Positions 1 through 11,227 of a stretch of DNA of 64,000 bases are shown here, piece by piece. Location of the stretch: the NCBI RefSeq assembly GCF_050436995.1, contig NC_134747.1:5215501-5279500 (forward strand), written 5' to 3'. This DNA comes from Anticarsia gemmatalis (Eukaryota > Arthropoda > Insecta > Lepidoptera > Erebidae). Under the pieces are notes generated by a model. It did no database searches. It was not told the DNA's origin and was given only the letters and a program-made list of their open reading frames with translations. The translations under genes were made by a program, and so were the position numbers. Numbering within the stretch: the stretch's first letter is position 1; each line of letters starts with the position of its first letter.

Positions 1-3000
1 TGATGCCGCCTACAAGCACCGGCTGCCTATCTGCGATTATTACGTGTGTAGTGTGTTCGATATAGCACTGGCACAGCGCGCCGCGCGTCTTCATTGTTGG
101 CTGGATGCTCGATGGCTGGCGCGAACACGAACGACCTCTTTACGTTTCAGTGACATCGCGGACACGACTCCAGGGGGGTTACGCATTGAAAATGAAAGCA
201 TCCTGCTGAGCCATGCTTTACTTTATCTCATAAACTCTATACCTATGCCAACAAAACATTACTTTTTGGGGATGTGAGAGATTTTTACAGAAATTGATTG
301 AAAATACATCATTCGCAATAATCAAACCTCGAACATTTTAAGTTAACGCAGAAATGATGTGACAAGTTGTCATAATCTTAGTGAATAAATACAGTAATTA
401 CGCAACTCTACCACTTCGATTTACGAATTCATTGAAAAACAAACGCGTCGTACTTAGAACGCCTACAACAGCCGAGGATTAAGAAGACAGACTCATTTAC
501 TAAAACACTACAACGTATCAATTTCAATTTCACGAGGAAAGACATCAATACCTAGTACACACATATACACAAGTTCATGTAAAACTCACAACAATAGGTT
601 ATTTTATGAATAGGTATTAAACTAGTGTTCAGTAGTAGGTATTGTTAAGTCCCGTTTGACTGAGCGATAGGTACGTGCATGTACATACATACGTGCATGC
701 ACGCTAGTCTTGTAGCTTCACAGAATCCTCGGCAAGGCTATCGCTGATAACGTTATCTCAAAGTGGCGGCGACTGCGGTAGCAAGCAGACCACAATATTG
801 TGTAGGACCACGTATGTGTTCCTAATAGGTTTAATACTAATGAACGACCCCAATACGCTCAAATAAATCGTCAATATAATAAATTGTCTTTTGATCTATT
901 CATAAGTGAACACACGTAAGCGCCTGAGCGATGCGCAAAACCAATGACCCTAACAGACGCACCACAATCGAAGACAAATATCCGATTCTATTATTTGCCG
1001 CCGAGCGCCGAGGTGTGACTATTTCCTTAGGGTTCTGTATAAATCACCGACTAAAACCACGTAAACAAAATGACATCTGAAATTCATGACTGTAACGGGT
1101 ATGCTAAAAGATTGAAGGAAATCAATTTCGATTTAGGTACGCAAATTGAATCCCGTTACCCGAAACCTCTACGTCGCAAGCGTTTTAGGCACCAGCTAAA
1201 ATTGTGTGCGCTACATCATAGCGGGTTTTAAGGGTTTAGGCGACGTGTCAAGGACGGCAACGATAGCTCTATGATAGGTAGGTACGAATACGAGGAAAAT
1301 CTGCAAAGCAGCCCCCTGCCGCGCCCCAAGCCTGCGGGGAACAGCGACGGGAGGTCGACCGACCTCTGCTCTTGGCTATCTAAACCTCTATATAGGTAGG
1401 GTGTGTTCCCATCCCTAGTCGTGTCTAACATTGCTTTAGAAACCCGTGAATCCGTATAACAAGAACGGTACTCTGAAGTAATGTTTATTTCCTGTAAACC
1501 CATTACTTTGCTGTAATGAATATACTTTGGCATCCCATTCGACATTTATACCACGACATTTCAAGCTTGTGGGAGAAGTGCTCAAGTTTATTGCCTATGT
1601 TTATGTTTGATAATTTATATCATTAGATGAATTAATTTATACATAAAAGGGGCAGACTTTTTACAAATGTCACTAAGATTTTTAGTAGCTGCACAAACCT
1701 TTCGTTTAAGCTTTACTCATTCATATATAGTCTGATATGATATCAGTACACAAATCGTTGTTCGTTTCGCCTAAGAGTGGTATCTGCACAATTTAATATT
1801 TGGCAGCTATGTGGCGCTACCAAAGCTCTACATAGACAAAGTAAAAACGGCTTAGTCCCGCGAGACACTGACCTAAATTCCTCTTAAATAATAAGTACGC
1901 CGTCCAAACCATTCCTGGTACAGTACGGACCGTACAGCAGCTACAACCAAATCTGGCAAAACAGCGATAAAACTAACAAAATGTTATAAGTGCCTACAAG
2001 CGGAGTAATTAAAAGTAATGTTTTGGCGCGTTATCGAAATACGACTGATAGTTTTAAGATAGCAAAAGTTACACAAGAGTACTGGTATTATGTTATCACT
2101 CAAGTTAATCTAGTCACCGCGACATCTGAAACGTAACATCGTCCACGTACAAGTGTCGAGCATTTCGTAAAAATCAGTTGAGTCACAGTCATATGGAGTG
2201 CGCTCGATGGCAGTTAGTACTTAGTACATGTATGTAGTACATATCCAGTGCAAGCAGGATTCTGCCAGTGCAGTAAAACGAGCAAAAGCACACGCCAGCT
2301 GCAATGCAGCTGCCGCGCCCGACGCCGCCTGGCGCAGCCGAGGTGCGCTCCAACGACCTCACCACATAACAACTAAGCGAATTATACACCCGACTAATGC
2401 ACGTGCAAAAAGTCCTTCAGATTCTATTTTACAATTGAAGTTATTGAGAAAACGAGTTTAAGTTACGAGTGACTAGAAAAAAACATTAGAGACGTACGTT
2501 CTAATAGATATCGAAGACTCTACCTTCTCTTATGGATTGAGACATATCTATCAATAGTAGTTAACTTCAGTAGTTAGTATGAATAAAGTCTAAATATAAA
2601 GGTCTTAATTCCGGTCTGTTCCGCACGTACAGATTTTCGGTAAAATATTACTTGTATCGTGTTAATAAGTTCTTGCAGGCACGCAACGTTGGAAACGTTG
2701 AAGAAATTACTTTTTCGAAGAATTGTATGGCGGCGGCGGTGACACGATATTTCTGTTAACTCACCTAAGTATGTACCTATGTACTTTAACATCAAGACAT
2801 TTGTATGAAAAGTTAATACTGAACTTCGTAATAAAATGGAAAATGCTTTGGAAATTAGATGGGGTACCTTTATTGTATATGACAAGACTTTATTAATTTT
2901 TGGCAGTTTATAAAAGGATGCGGAACTCTCCTGCAATCGTAGATGTGCAAATGCGTACATATTATTTACTGCATGAATAGTAAAAAAATATGAAATATAT

Positions 3001-5440
3001 AGTTCAGAATGCCAATTTTAAAGGCAAGTATAGAACAAAATTACATAATTTAATTCTTTATTTTGGTACCTTCTTTTCCTTCCTGGCTTAGGTAATGTTG
3101 CCAATGATTGGCAAGAAATGAAGTACCAATTGTTCCTACACTAGTACCTTCAGATAAATTGTCAGTTACTCCACAAAATGAAAGCATTTTCCTAGGAAAA
3201 TCTTGTGAAATACTAGCGATAACTGAAATGACAAGTGATAGTAGATTAATAAATCAGCTCTACTGCTTTTCAGTACGACATCGCCGTAAGACATTGGACA
3301 TGACAATCGTAAATAGACTCAATAGAAAGGTAATTGTATAGCAACACACCGGTCTTTATTACTAATTCACGCAATCATTTCCTTCTTCCATGAAGTTTTC
3401 ACAATGAGTTCTCATGAAAAATGGTGATAAATCGTAAAGGCCGACGTTGAGACGGTTGAAGTACGTTAATTAATTGGCGGACGAAGTGTTACTTATAGTT
3501 CCCAACATCCATCATGTTATGTGCAGAATGTGCCCGAGTGTTGGTCGGATGGTTTTCCTTATTTTACTATCAAAAGGAATTCGTGTCATTCACCATTAGA
3601 TATATTATACGGACCAGGTGTCGACGTATTGTACGCAGACGCATTTAGCACACTCGTTTCGACGTTTGGACACTCAACTAGTGTGATCTACAGTTTCAAT
3701 TACGGATCTAACCTTCTGATTCTAGGCACCGATCGAAATGGCTGCGTAAGAATATTAAGTTGTGTTCGTTACCTACGCTACACGTACTTATCCACGTGTT
3801 GTTATTTCGTATACCGTTCGGCGTGTCAGGGGCGTATGCCAATGCCAACACGAGAGCTCGAATGTGCACTGATATGAAACAGTATACCTATGTGCCGATG
3901 TGCGCGGCGCACTACCGGGACAGATGCACTAATTAGTTTCTTGAACTCGACAGTTTTATTTACTAGAAACAACGGCGATGACTTAAGTGCCGGCAATAAA
4001 CTGTATCGTCATGAGGCCCTCTGGAATGTGTTTACATCGGGCTTGCTATATTGACAGTAGAAAGACATTTACTATGAGTCACAGGTATACGTTATACTTT
4101 AGAACTCGAGGCTTGAACTCTAATTACGTTAATAAACGCCCTTACGCCCGATCTAAAATGTAATTTGCTTTTTCGGCAGAGCCGGTGTAAAAGAAGCAGA
4201 TTTAGCAAATCCTAGTTGGTAGTCCCGGGTCGACTACTCCTGCAGGGAGCGCCGCCACCCCGGTGTTCACCCACCCTCCAACTTTCACTCTCTTGTGCGT
4301 TGGGGATCTCGACTATACCGCGAGTGCAAAACGCTATTAAAGTCCGAGGGTGCGCAAGGCGTAGTATCACTACTGTTGCTAGCCATAAAGACGAAAATGC
4401 TTTGGACGCTGATAGCGCGAGGTCGAGAACATTTGAGCGATGCGTCTAGGGCGTAATAAGTGTTGACACGTCGTCACGGAATACTAGGCCGTGTGGTGAA
4501 TCACATAGGGGCGAAGTCCGCGTACTGCAAGAAGTGTTACACGCACTGTGTGCTGCTGCTGAAGACAACACCGGCGAGTACCGGATCCCTCGTCACTGGC
4601 CTACCCGCGCACATTTTACGAATATTTCATATTTGCCTGAGCCTGATTTAGGGACTCATTAGAGAATACTGCAATTATTATATTGTCTACTACCTAATGT
4701 GGCCAAGGGTCGTGAGTGTCACGATTGCGTCTACTAATTTAATAAACAATAACTAAGGAGATATTATAAACAAAGTAGTACCTATCTGAGATCGGTAGGC
4801 ACTCTTGGCACAGTGAACTTATGTTTTTAATGTTAAGAACACTGTTGGCTCATTAACATGCCTTATTTAGTTAGCATTTAGCCTGTAATTGTAATCGCTT
4901 TGGGAATATTATACTGTGGGACGTATGTACTTAGTCTCATCGCATTACCTCATGACGTCACTTTCAATGGATCAAGCTTTAGTTTCTGTGCGCCTTCGCT
5001 ACTTGTGGTTTCCCATTGAAGCTAATACAATTAGTTGAAAGAATGCTTGGTTGGGTTGTCGCGTGTCCTGTCGTAATGAACAGAGGGTCAGCAGTAGTCG
5101 CTGCCGGTTTACATAACGCTCAGTAAGCAGTTACAAATGCTAAACAACAATGATTTCTGTACTTTCCCATTACTGCAATAGATAACATGTTGTTCGAAGT
5201 AATGGAGCAAAAATCAACAGTGTTCCTCAGAAGGAGCATGTGTGTGTACTCGCTATGTACTGAAACAAGTTGCATTAAGTTCTCAAACTCTCAAGTGTTA
5301 GCAATTCATGTTGACAACCGATTGTCAGATAAGTGGTAATGCGCGGTAGCCAGTCTGATGTTGTTTTAGATAAAGATAGTTGCTGTCTGTAGTGGACGTC
5401 GCGAGTAGGTATCAATAGGTAATAAGAACGACGCAAGAGC
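1..5440. other. Gene-free AT-rich flank
   Basis: No open reading frame here resembles a known protein; the longest (3521-3877 plus, 2574-2960 minus) have no recognisable motif and no convincing flanking splice sites. Small GC-richer patches occur at about 2300-2360 and 4220-4330 without a clear gene. An alternating purine-pyrimidine stretch lies at about 671-705. The stretch is most likely intergenic, or an intron of a gene that extends beyond the left edge. Confidence 0.5.
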
Positions 5441-6160
5441 AGAGCAAAGACAGAGCAGAGCCGAGGTCGGGCGCGCCCGCGTCGGCGGCGCCGCGACTCA
5501 GTTGTGCGACTCCCGCTGCGACCCTACGGCCCACGCGATAAGGCGCACATCGCCGCGCGCGCCCGCTGACCTCACCGCGCCGCCGGCAAATAATAAATAT
5601 GTAACACTGATAAAAGCCGCAGAAGCGATGACCGGCAAGTATTTAGGGATTCTCGTTTGGCAAACACGACGGGTCATCGTGCCCACGGCGCCGCACCGAG
5701 GCCGCCAGGTTAGAAGTGGACGATGCCGGTATACGTCCACACCGGCTATTTGTAGTCACCGCCGGTGCCGGCACCGCGCCGAAATAGGCGGTCGGGGACG
5801 TCCTGCGGCGGTGGTCCGCGCGGCCGTCGAAGGAAGCGCAAGAGAGACGTAAGTCACGTGCGATAAGTAGTACGTACCTGCGTGAGGCGGAGGTGTTGCG
5901 TCGCGCGGCTCGAACAACACTCGTGTCGGTGGCGCGCGGCTGACTGGCGGGCGGCAGCACGGGTCGCCGCGGCAGCAGCGGCGGCCGCCCGCGCCCCGCG
6001 CTCGCCCCGCTGCATTCTGTGCGTGCGCCCGCCGCCGTCGGGAGAGCCGCCAGTCGCCCCAGTCGCCGCTTCCACTGACATCAGCGCCTGACACCTCCCC
6101 ATATCTCGCACGCACGCAACGCCTGTCACCTCTGCGTGACCCTCGCCACCGCCTAGCCGC
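5441..6160. promoter_or_regulatory. GC/CpG-rich island, possible promoter and first exon
   Basis: About 700 bp of strongly GC- and CpG-rich DNA stands out from the AT-rich surroundings. Overlapping open frames on both strands are low-complexity Arg/Ala/Pro translations and are probably caused by base composition. Consensus-like splice donors occur on both strands: GTAAGT on plus at 5849, and CAG/GTACGT on minus at about 5878. In moth genomes such islands often mark promoters or 5' UTR exons of long genes. No downstream coding exon on either strand could be tied to it inside the window, so the direction is unresolved and the partner gene may lie to the left of position 1. Confidence 0.4.
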
Positions 6161-7261
6161 ACCGACCTCGCTATGTTTATTCGTATAACTATACCTATTG
6201 TCCACTTACCGTACACGACGATTCTAATTACATTACCTACAGCTCATTAGGTGCTCTCATTCTTATAAAATACTAATTGGCGTAAAATCATTATGTAATT
6301 GTACTGTAACTGACCCGACAAGATGTCATTTTACATTTCAAGGTTATCGCGTAGAGCCTTCGGTTCGACACTCATGGCCTGTAGAGTGTTCTACGCAATT
6401 CTCAAACACAAATACATGCTTATATGTGTTTATGTATGTACTTATAGACGGTGTTGCAGTTGGTAGGTACTTCGAGCGTGTATGATTTAATTATGTAGAA
6501 AACCGAAGCAAGCAACACAAACATAACAAAGCTAAAAGGTAGGCAGGTATAGTTGTTTACACGTGAGCGTGAATGTGTGGTGTTCTGTAAGTTCGCAGGT
6601 AACAACGTACCTATATGTCTCTACTTACCTACACAATGTAGTATACAGGGAATAACGAAGGCACAGTAAAGTTAATGTCGGATAAAACATTTCAAACAGA
6701 TATAGAACATTTCTACGCTGTAATCGAATCCATTGCACCCGGGGCGGTGTCGCCCACTTTAACCTTTGCGCCATTGCATCGGCGTCGTATTACCTGTGAC
6801 GTCAAACAAGAAAAGAAAATATAAAAGAATATCTCTACAGTAGTGGGTTTTTAAACAACATTTCAATAAGACCTTTAGCTAGGGTTGCCAACTGTTTGAA
6901 AAAGCCAGGACTGTCCTGGAATTTTAGCCTGGACTCCTAGGTAAGTAATGAAAGTAAGAGAGAATAGAACAGACAACTCAATGTTCCTAATTTTTTCTGC
7001 TACATGTTATGACCTAATATGTGTCAACGATGGCACGAATGATAGGTCCGATCTCCCGTGACGTCATCATGCAAATATTTCCATACGAAAAGGCATTTAT
7101 GACGTTTCATAAAGTATGACTGAACTGACTTGAAGTGAAAATACCCTGCTATCCCGGAGATCAAAAAGACCGGGAACTAGTAACACCACACCCACGGATG
7201 TCTCAGTCCTTCAAATCCGTACACTACGTGTTCAAAAACTTCGTGTATCTGAACATAGAAG

Positions 7262-7345
7262 CAATCCGTTACCAAGGAACATAATAAAAACACGTCTTGT
7301 TCCCACAGGGGTAGGCAGAGACCAAATAACACCACGATCCTTACA
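7262..7345 (-). repeat. Retroelement 3' tail fragment
   Basis: Reads in reverse as the tail seen at 16597-16735 and 42908-43025: a GTTTGTAAGGATC-like segment, then GGTCTCTGCCTACCCC, then a GTG(A/T)TTTTAT-like segment leading towards an ATGT-type end. This arrangement is a widespread lepidopteran repeat. Truncated and degraded. Confidence 0.6.
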
Positions 7346-7537
7346 AACTTCCCTTATAATCTTATGAAAAAGCACCACCTTCCGAAGAAAAACGGTCTTG
7401 TATAAAAAATACACACAAATTGTGAACTACCTTCATTTTTGTAGCACTCCTGCGTCACTTGTTACATATCTTCGCCACAGTGGCTTTCAGCTATATTCAG
7501 ACACACAAACTTACTTGACGCGTGCTATGCCAAATAC

Positions 7538-7660
7538 TGCTATAATCCAACAACTTAGTAGAGAGCCTTGGACGATAGGTTCACAGCTAGCGGAGGTATA
7601 CAAAATTTAGAATTCAGAACATCCGGAGACTCTTACAGCTGACGTTGACCTATTTGATAC
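7538..7660 (+). mobile_element. Partial TIR MITE of the 41562 family
   Basis: The segment CAACAACTTAGTAGAGAGCC matches the inverted end of the element at 41562-41779 almost base for base. Only one end and some degraded interior are recognisable. Confidence 0.45.
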
Positions 7661-8204
7661 AGCTTCTTTATTTTGGAAATACACAGAATTATTATTTAAA
7701 AAGAAAATTATAAATTGCAGATTCGGTATCAGTATCCGTTACTAAACATACCCCATTGGTTTTTTTCTTATATATTCAATGTACAGAATTGACCTCTCTA
7801 CAGATTTATTATAAGTGTAGATAATGTAGATAGTAACACAACAATCATCATAATAATATAGTTTTCAAAAATAGGGAGAGATCATAATCGCTGGTCGTAT
7901 TTGGGGCTTCAAGTACCAAAGCCTTATTATCTTTAACTGATTCTGGAAAATATTTACCTTGAAAAAGACAAAAAATCTTCACGAAACCTACATATTTGAT
8001 ACGTTCGTAATATTATATTACTTTACTACGCAAAAATGATGCTGTATATAGATAGTTTACAACGGAGAAAAACGCATAGAATATTGTTATATTCATGGAA
8101 TTTTATCACACGAACGGAACCGCGGGCAAAACCTAGTCATCTATAAGCTCTATACATAGTCTACAAACAGAACTACAGGCTTTACAAATTTACATAGACC
8201 CTCA

Positions 8205-8300
8205 CAACGCGATACAAGTGTCAAAATATAACATTGTGTTACGTTTGGGAATCGAACCTACGACCTGATCTAATACCAATGTCTTTTACACACTTTATAA
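8205..8300 (-). mobile_element. SINE fragment, minus strand
   Basis: Contains the reverse complement of a tRNA-type B box (GGGAATCGAACC, reading GGTTCGATTCCC on minus) with SINE-like flanks. Degraded head. No cloverleaf could be drawn, so it is not called a tRNA. Confidence 0.45.
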
Positions 8301-8864
8301 GCAACATGCTTCCAACAATATTTTTAGCTCGCTTTTCTAATCGGTACTATCTAACAAGCCTTTAACTTTTTAAGTTACTTTAAAATAGCACTAGAGGCGC
8401 TGATCAATTTTTCATACAATATTTCTGTGCCTCTAATACATATATATAAAAGGGTATAAGTCTGATTTTGTCGAAAATGAGTTTTGTGAACCAAAATGTA
8501 TAGAAAAAATGCTATGCTATCGATTCGAGTAACAGATATTGTTTATCTTTAAAACTGAGAAACTTAGTACTAATGTGCGAAAGGTGTTATCTTACTCTAA
8601 AATTATTGCAAATTAGGATATAAGTGCACTTTAATTTTTTAATTCATTTTCTATTAAATCGAGCTTATACCCTTTTTCTCTAGTGGTTCAGATTTGTCAA
8701 CAGCAAATTGGTAGAAATTCGTTCCTATGTTTTTGCCAAAGCGCCTTACTACAACACCATGGCAAAGATTTGAAAGTTTGAAACAAGCTATGCTTTTTGC
8801 TTTCATTAGCTTTTAGTTTTGCTAACTTTTTCGTTGACTGTATCTTTGGTCGAAACGGCATTGT

Positions 8865-8945
8865 ATGCTATTGCTGTTTGCGAGGTCTCGGGTTCGAGTC
8901 GCAGCTTGTGAAAAGTGCTGTTGTATTTTTAGCAATCGATTTACA
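8865..8945 (+). mobile_element. SINE fragment, plus strand
   Basis: Contains GAGGTCTCGGGTTCGAGTCG, a B-box-bearing SINE head segment, followed by AAAGTGCTGTTG, as in other tRNA-derived lepidopteran SINEs. The A box is not recognisable. Confidence 0.45.
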
Positions 8946-9369
8946 ATTACTTGGAACCAGTTGTTGTAACTTACACCTATATTTCTTAGACCTCTGCTCC
9001 CTTTATGTTATTCTAGAACAGGCGTGGTGTTATAAAAATAAAATATAATGCGGTTCCAATGCTAGGGTCCACTCGCACCAGGCGCCAAACACTAGTCTCC
9101 TTACTACGAAACTTTGGTCTATAGAGCAAAATATGTTAAAAATAAGAGGGTAGGTGGCCATGAAAAAAGGTTATCATCAAAATGTCATCCTCTCATGTCC
9201 CCGTTAGAAAAGGAAATCATGCCTCGTAGCGATACTGAAACAGTGCACTTTGAATTCCATTCTCAATACTTTATGATAGGATTTTTAAAAGACATTCTTT
9301 TAATATATTTTCCCTTGGATATTCAGATGAAATTTAAGTTTTTGTTAACCAACGGAAATTGAAACAAAA

Positions 9370-9475
9370 ATAACTACTCACAGATTACAAAACTTTATTA
9401 AGATTGGGAATCGAACCCACGACCTCGTACGACCACTTGCATCACTGTGCCACAGGGTGCCGTAGATTCATAGAA
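9370..9475 (-). mobile_element. tRNA-derived SINE, minus strand
   Basis: Reads on minus as a GGCACCCTGTGGCACAGTG A-box region followed by a GGTTCGATTCCC B box about 35 bp later. The spacing is typical of a tRNA-derived SINE head. The tail is short and degraded. Confidence 0.55.
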
Positions 9476-10619
9476 AAAGTTCAAATGCAAGGCGCTAGAG
9501 GCGCTGATTCGCCATTTCGTTAAAGTTGTTTGTCAGTCGTTTAGAAAACATAAGAATTGAGATTGACCACTAGTATAGTCTAATCATCTACTTAAAAAGC
9601 TGACCCTATTAGTTATTTCATCCTATACAGAATTTGTTTTCAAGAACGTTGCTTTGTAGATCAGCCAGATAATAATAAACATATTTATGTTCTCTTAAAT
9701 CTATCTTTTCACAAGAAATGTCTATAATACACTGAGGGAATACGTGCCTTTTCATTCATTTGATAAGAGAATAAAATTAAACAAGATGGTTTGCAATTGA
9801 AAATGGGCGCGCCATCTATACAGTTAAATAGTTCGTGCCGTTTCAATTTGTGGTAGTTCATGCAGGTTTCACTAGATGGCGTAAACAACACTACACTGAA
9901 GTAGAGCCGTAATTCGTAAAGCATTCGCACAATCGCAACAAGATGTAAGAATAAGTTAAAGTTAACTTTAAGTGATTTTGAAGAAAGTTTTAGCGGAATG
10001 TTTGTACTAGAGCTAATGATATCTGGATAGCATTAATTCTAGCACACTCTACATACACTCTACATAAGTATAAAACCTTTGATAGAGTAGGGTGGGTATT
10101 ATTTGCCTTTGGGACAGTTAGCATAGAGGGCATAAAGAGCTCAGCCAGCAGACAATGATATTTTTTTTATAATGACTTTAACATGTGTAAGTCTTTTTCA
10201 TGATAAATTATCTAAGGTTACAGGAATCGAATCTATAGAATGACGTGCAGCACGATTAATTGTAGTTTTTCCAAGTTAACATTGGTTGTATGGAAAATGA
10301 ACCCATAGCATAATGCAATAATTGTGCTTAGATTTTCTATTTAATGGTAGAGCTGTAAGTTAGTTAGAGTTTAACGTTCAACGACACATGTATAAATTGG
10401 AAAATTGATAAAAAAATCAATCATAATATTATGGCGCCGGTTCCGCTAAATCACACCTATTGCTTATAAAATAACGTTCTATCAACTTGAAAACCAGAAT
10501 TTGATAACAAGTTATTTTACTATTAATGATATATTTGATTTGCGCCATCAACCCGTTCTACCACATTCGTATTTATCTTGAGTTCGGTAAAATAAATAAA
10601 ACAACAAGCAAACTTTTTC

Positions 10620-10981
10620 TTATTTTTTATTTTTATATACAAATAGAAATTCCCTTAGGTATATAAACTTACTTAAATCTTAAATTATTATACTGTACAT
10701 AGTTTGTACGACGGAGTATGGGCAGTGTGAAGAGATCCCGACGAATCAGAGTTATGGCAAGTTTTAAATGTGCCGGTGCTTAAATAAATACCATGTGCTG
10801 TATGAAGATGTGAAGGTTGTTAACCTGGCTATATCTAAGTAAACCTTACATTTGTAGATTGAGAATACTGGCAGCATTGAACCAGAATGAAATATGTTAA
10901 GCCGTAAAACGGAATAACAAAAAAAAAGATGTTATTTTGGAAATGGAATGTTTTGTATGGAATAAATTATTGTGAGGCAGA
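10620..10981 (-). other. Probable 3' UTR of the lectin gene
   Basis: The 360 bp after the lectin stop codon contain a minus-strand AATAAA (complement of 10626-10631) at a reasonable distance for polyadenylation. No other feature is seen. The exact 3' end is inferred. Confidence 0.45.
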
Positions 10982-11227
10982 TCACAGACGGATGCCAGGG
11001 TTGGTGCTGGCGACGTAGTTGAGGAGTTCGTCAGAGTCCTCGCACACTACTGGCTTCTCATGATAGCAAGCGACGTCGTGCCACGCAATACCGTCGTTGT
11101 ATACGTTGTTGAGCACACTGAGACAAGACTCGGTGGTGCCGTTGATGTCAAACTCGGCGTTGTCGGGCTGACGCTGCTTCTTGTGACCAGTCTGCGACCA
11201 TGGGTTGTAGCCCCAGCCGTTGGGAAT
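10982..11227 (-). CDS. Lectin coding exon 4 (residues 143-223)
   Basis: Starts after TTTCAG at the acceptor and ends at TGA (complement of 10982-10984). It encodes the C-terminal half of the lectin fold: WGYNPWSQTG, the QPD triplet, the WHD triplet and the final cysteine pair. The exon is 82 codons including stop and begins in phase 0, matching exon 3. Confidence 0.93.
   Translation of the reverse strand: MPNGWGYNPWSQTGHKKQRQPDNAEFDINGTTESCLSVLNNVYNDGIAWHDVACYHEKPVVCEDSDELLNYVASTNPGIRL

Larger units (their letters stand above)
6211..10619. other. Intergenic region with degraded repeats
   Basis: No gene recognised. The interval holds SINE-like fragments with B-box sequences, a reversed retroelement tail near 7262-7345 and a partial TIR element near 7538. 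The rest is AT-rich and unremarkable. It lies immediately downstream of the 3' end of the minus-strand lectin gene. Confidence 0.5.

Noticed and set aside
3521..3877. 118-codon plus frame
   Set aside because: No recognised motif, no second exon, no repeat match; one such frame is expected by chance in this length. Kept only as unexplained.
5756..6216. Minus-strand frames of 149 and 120 codons in GC-rich DNA
   Set aside because: Several frames on both strands are open at once with Arg/Ala/Pro-rich translations, as expected from composition; no domain recognised.
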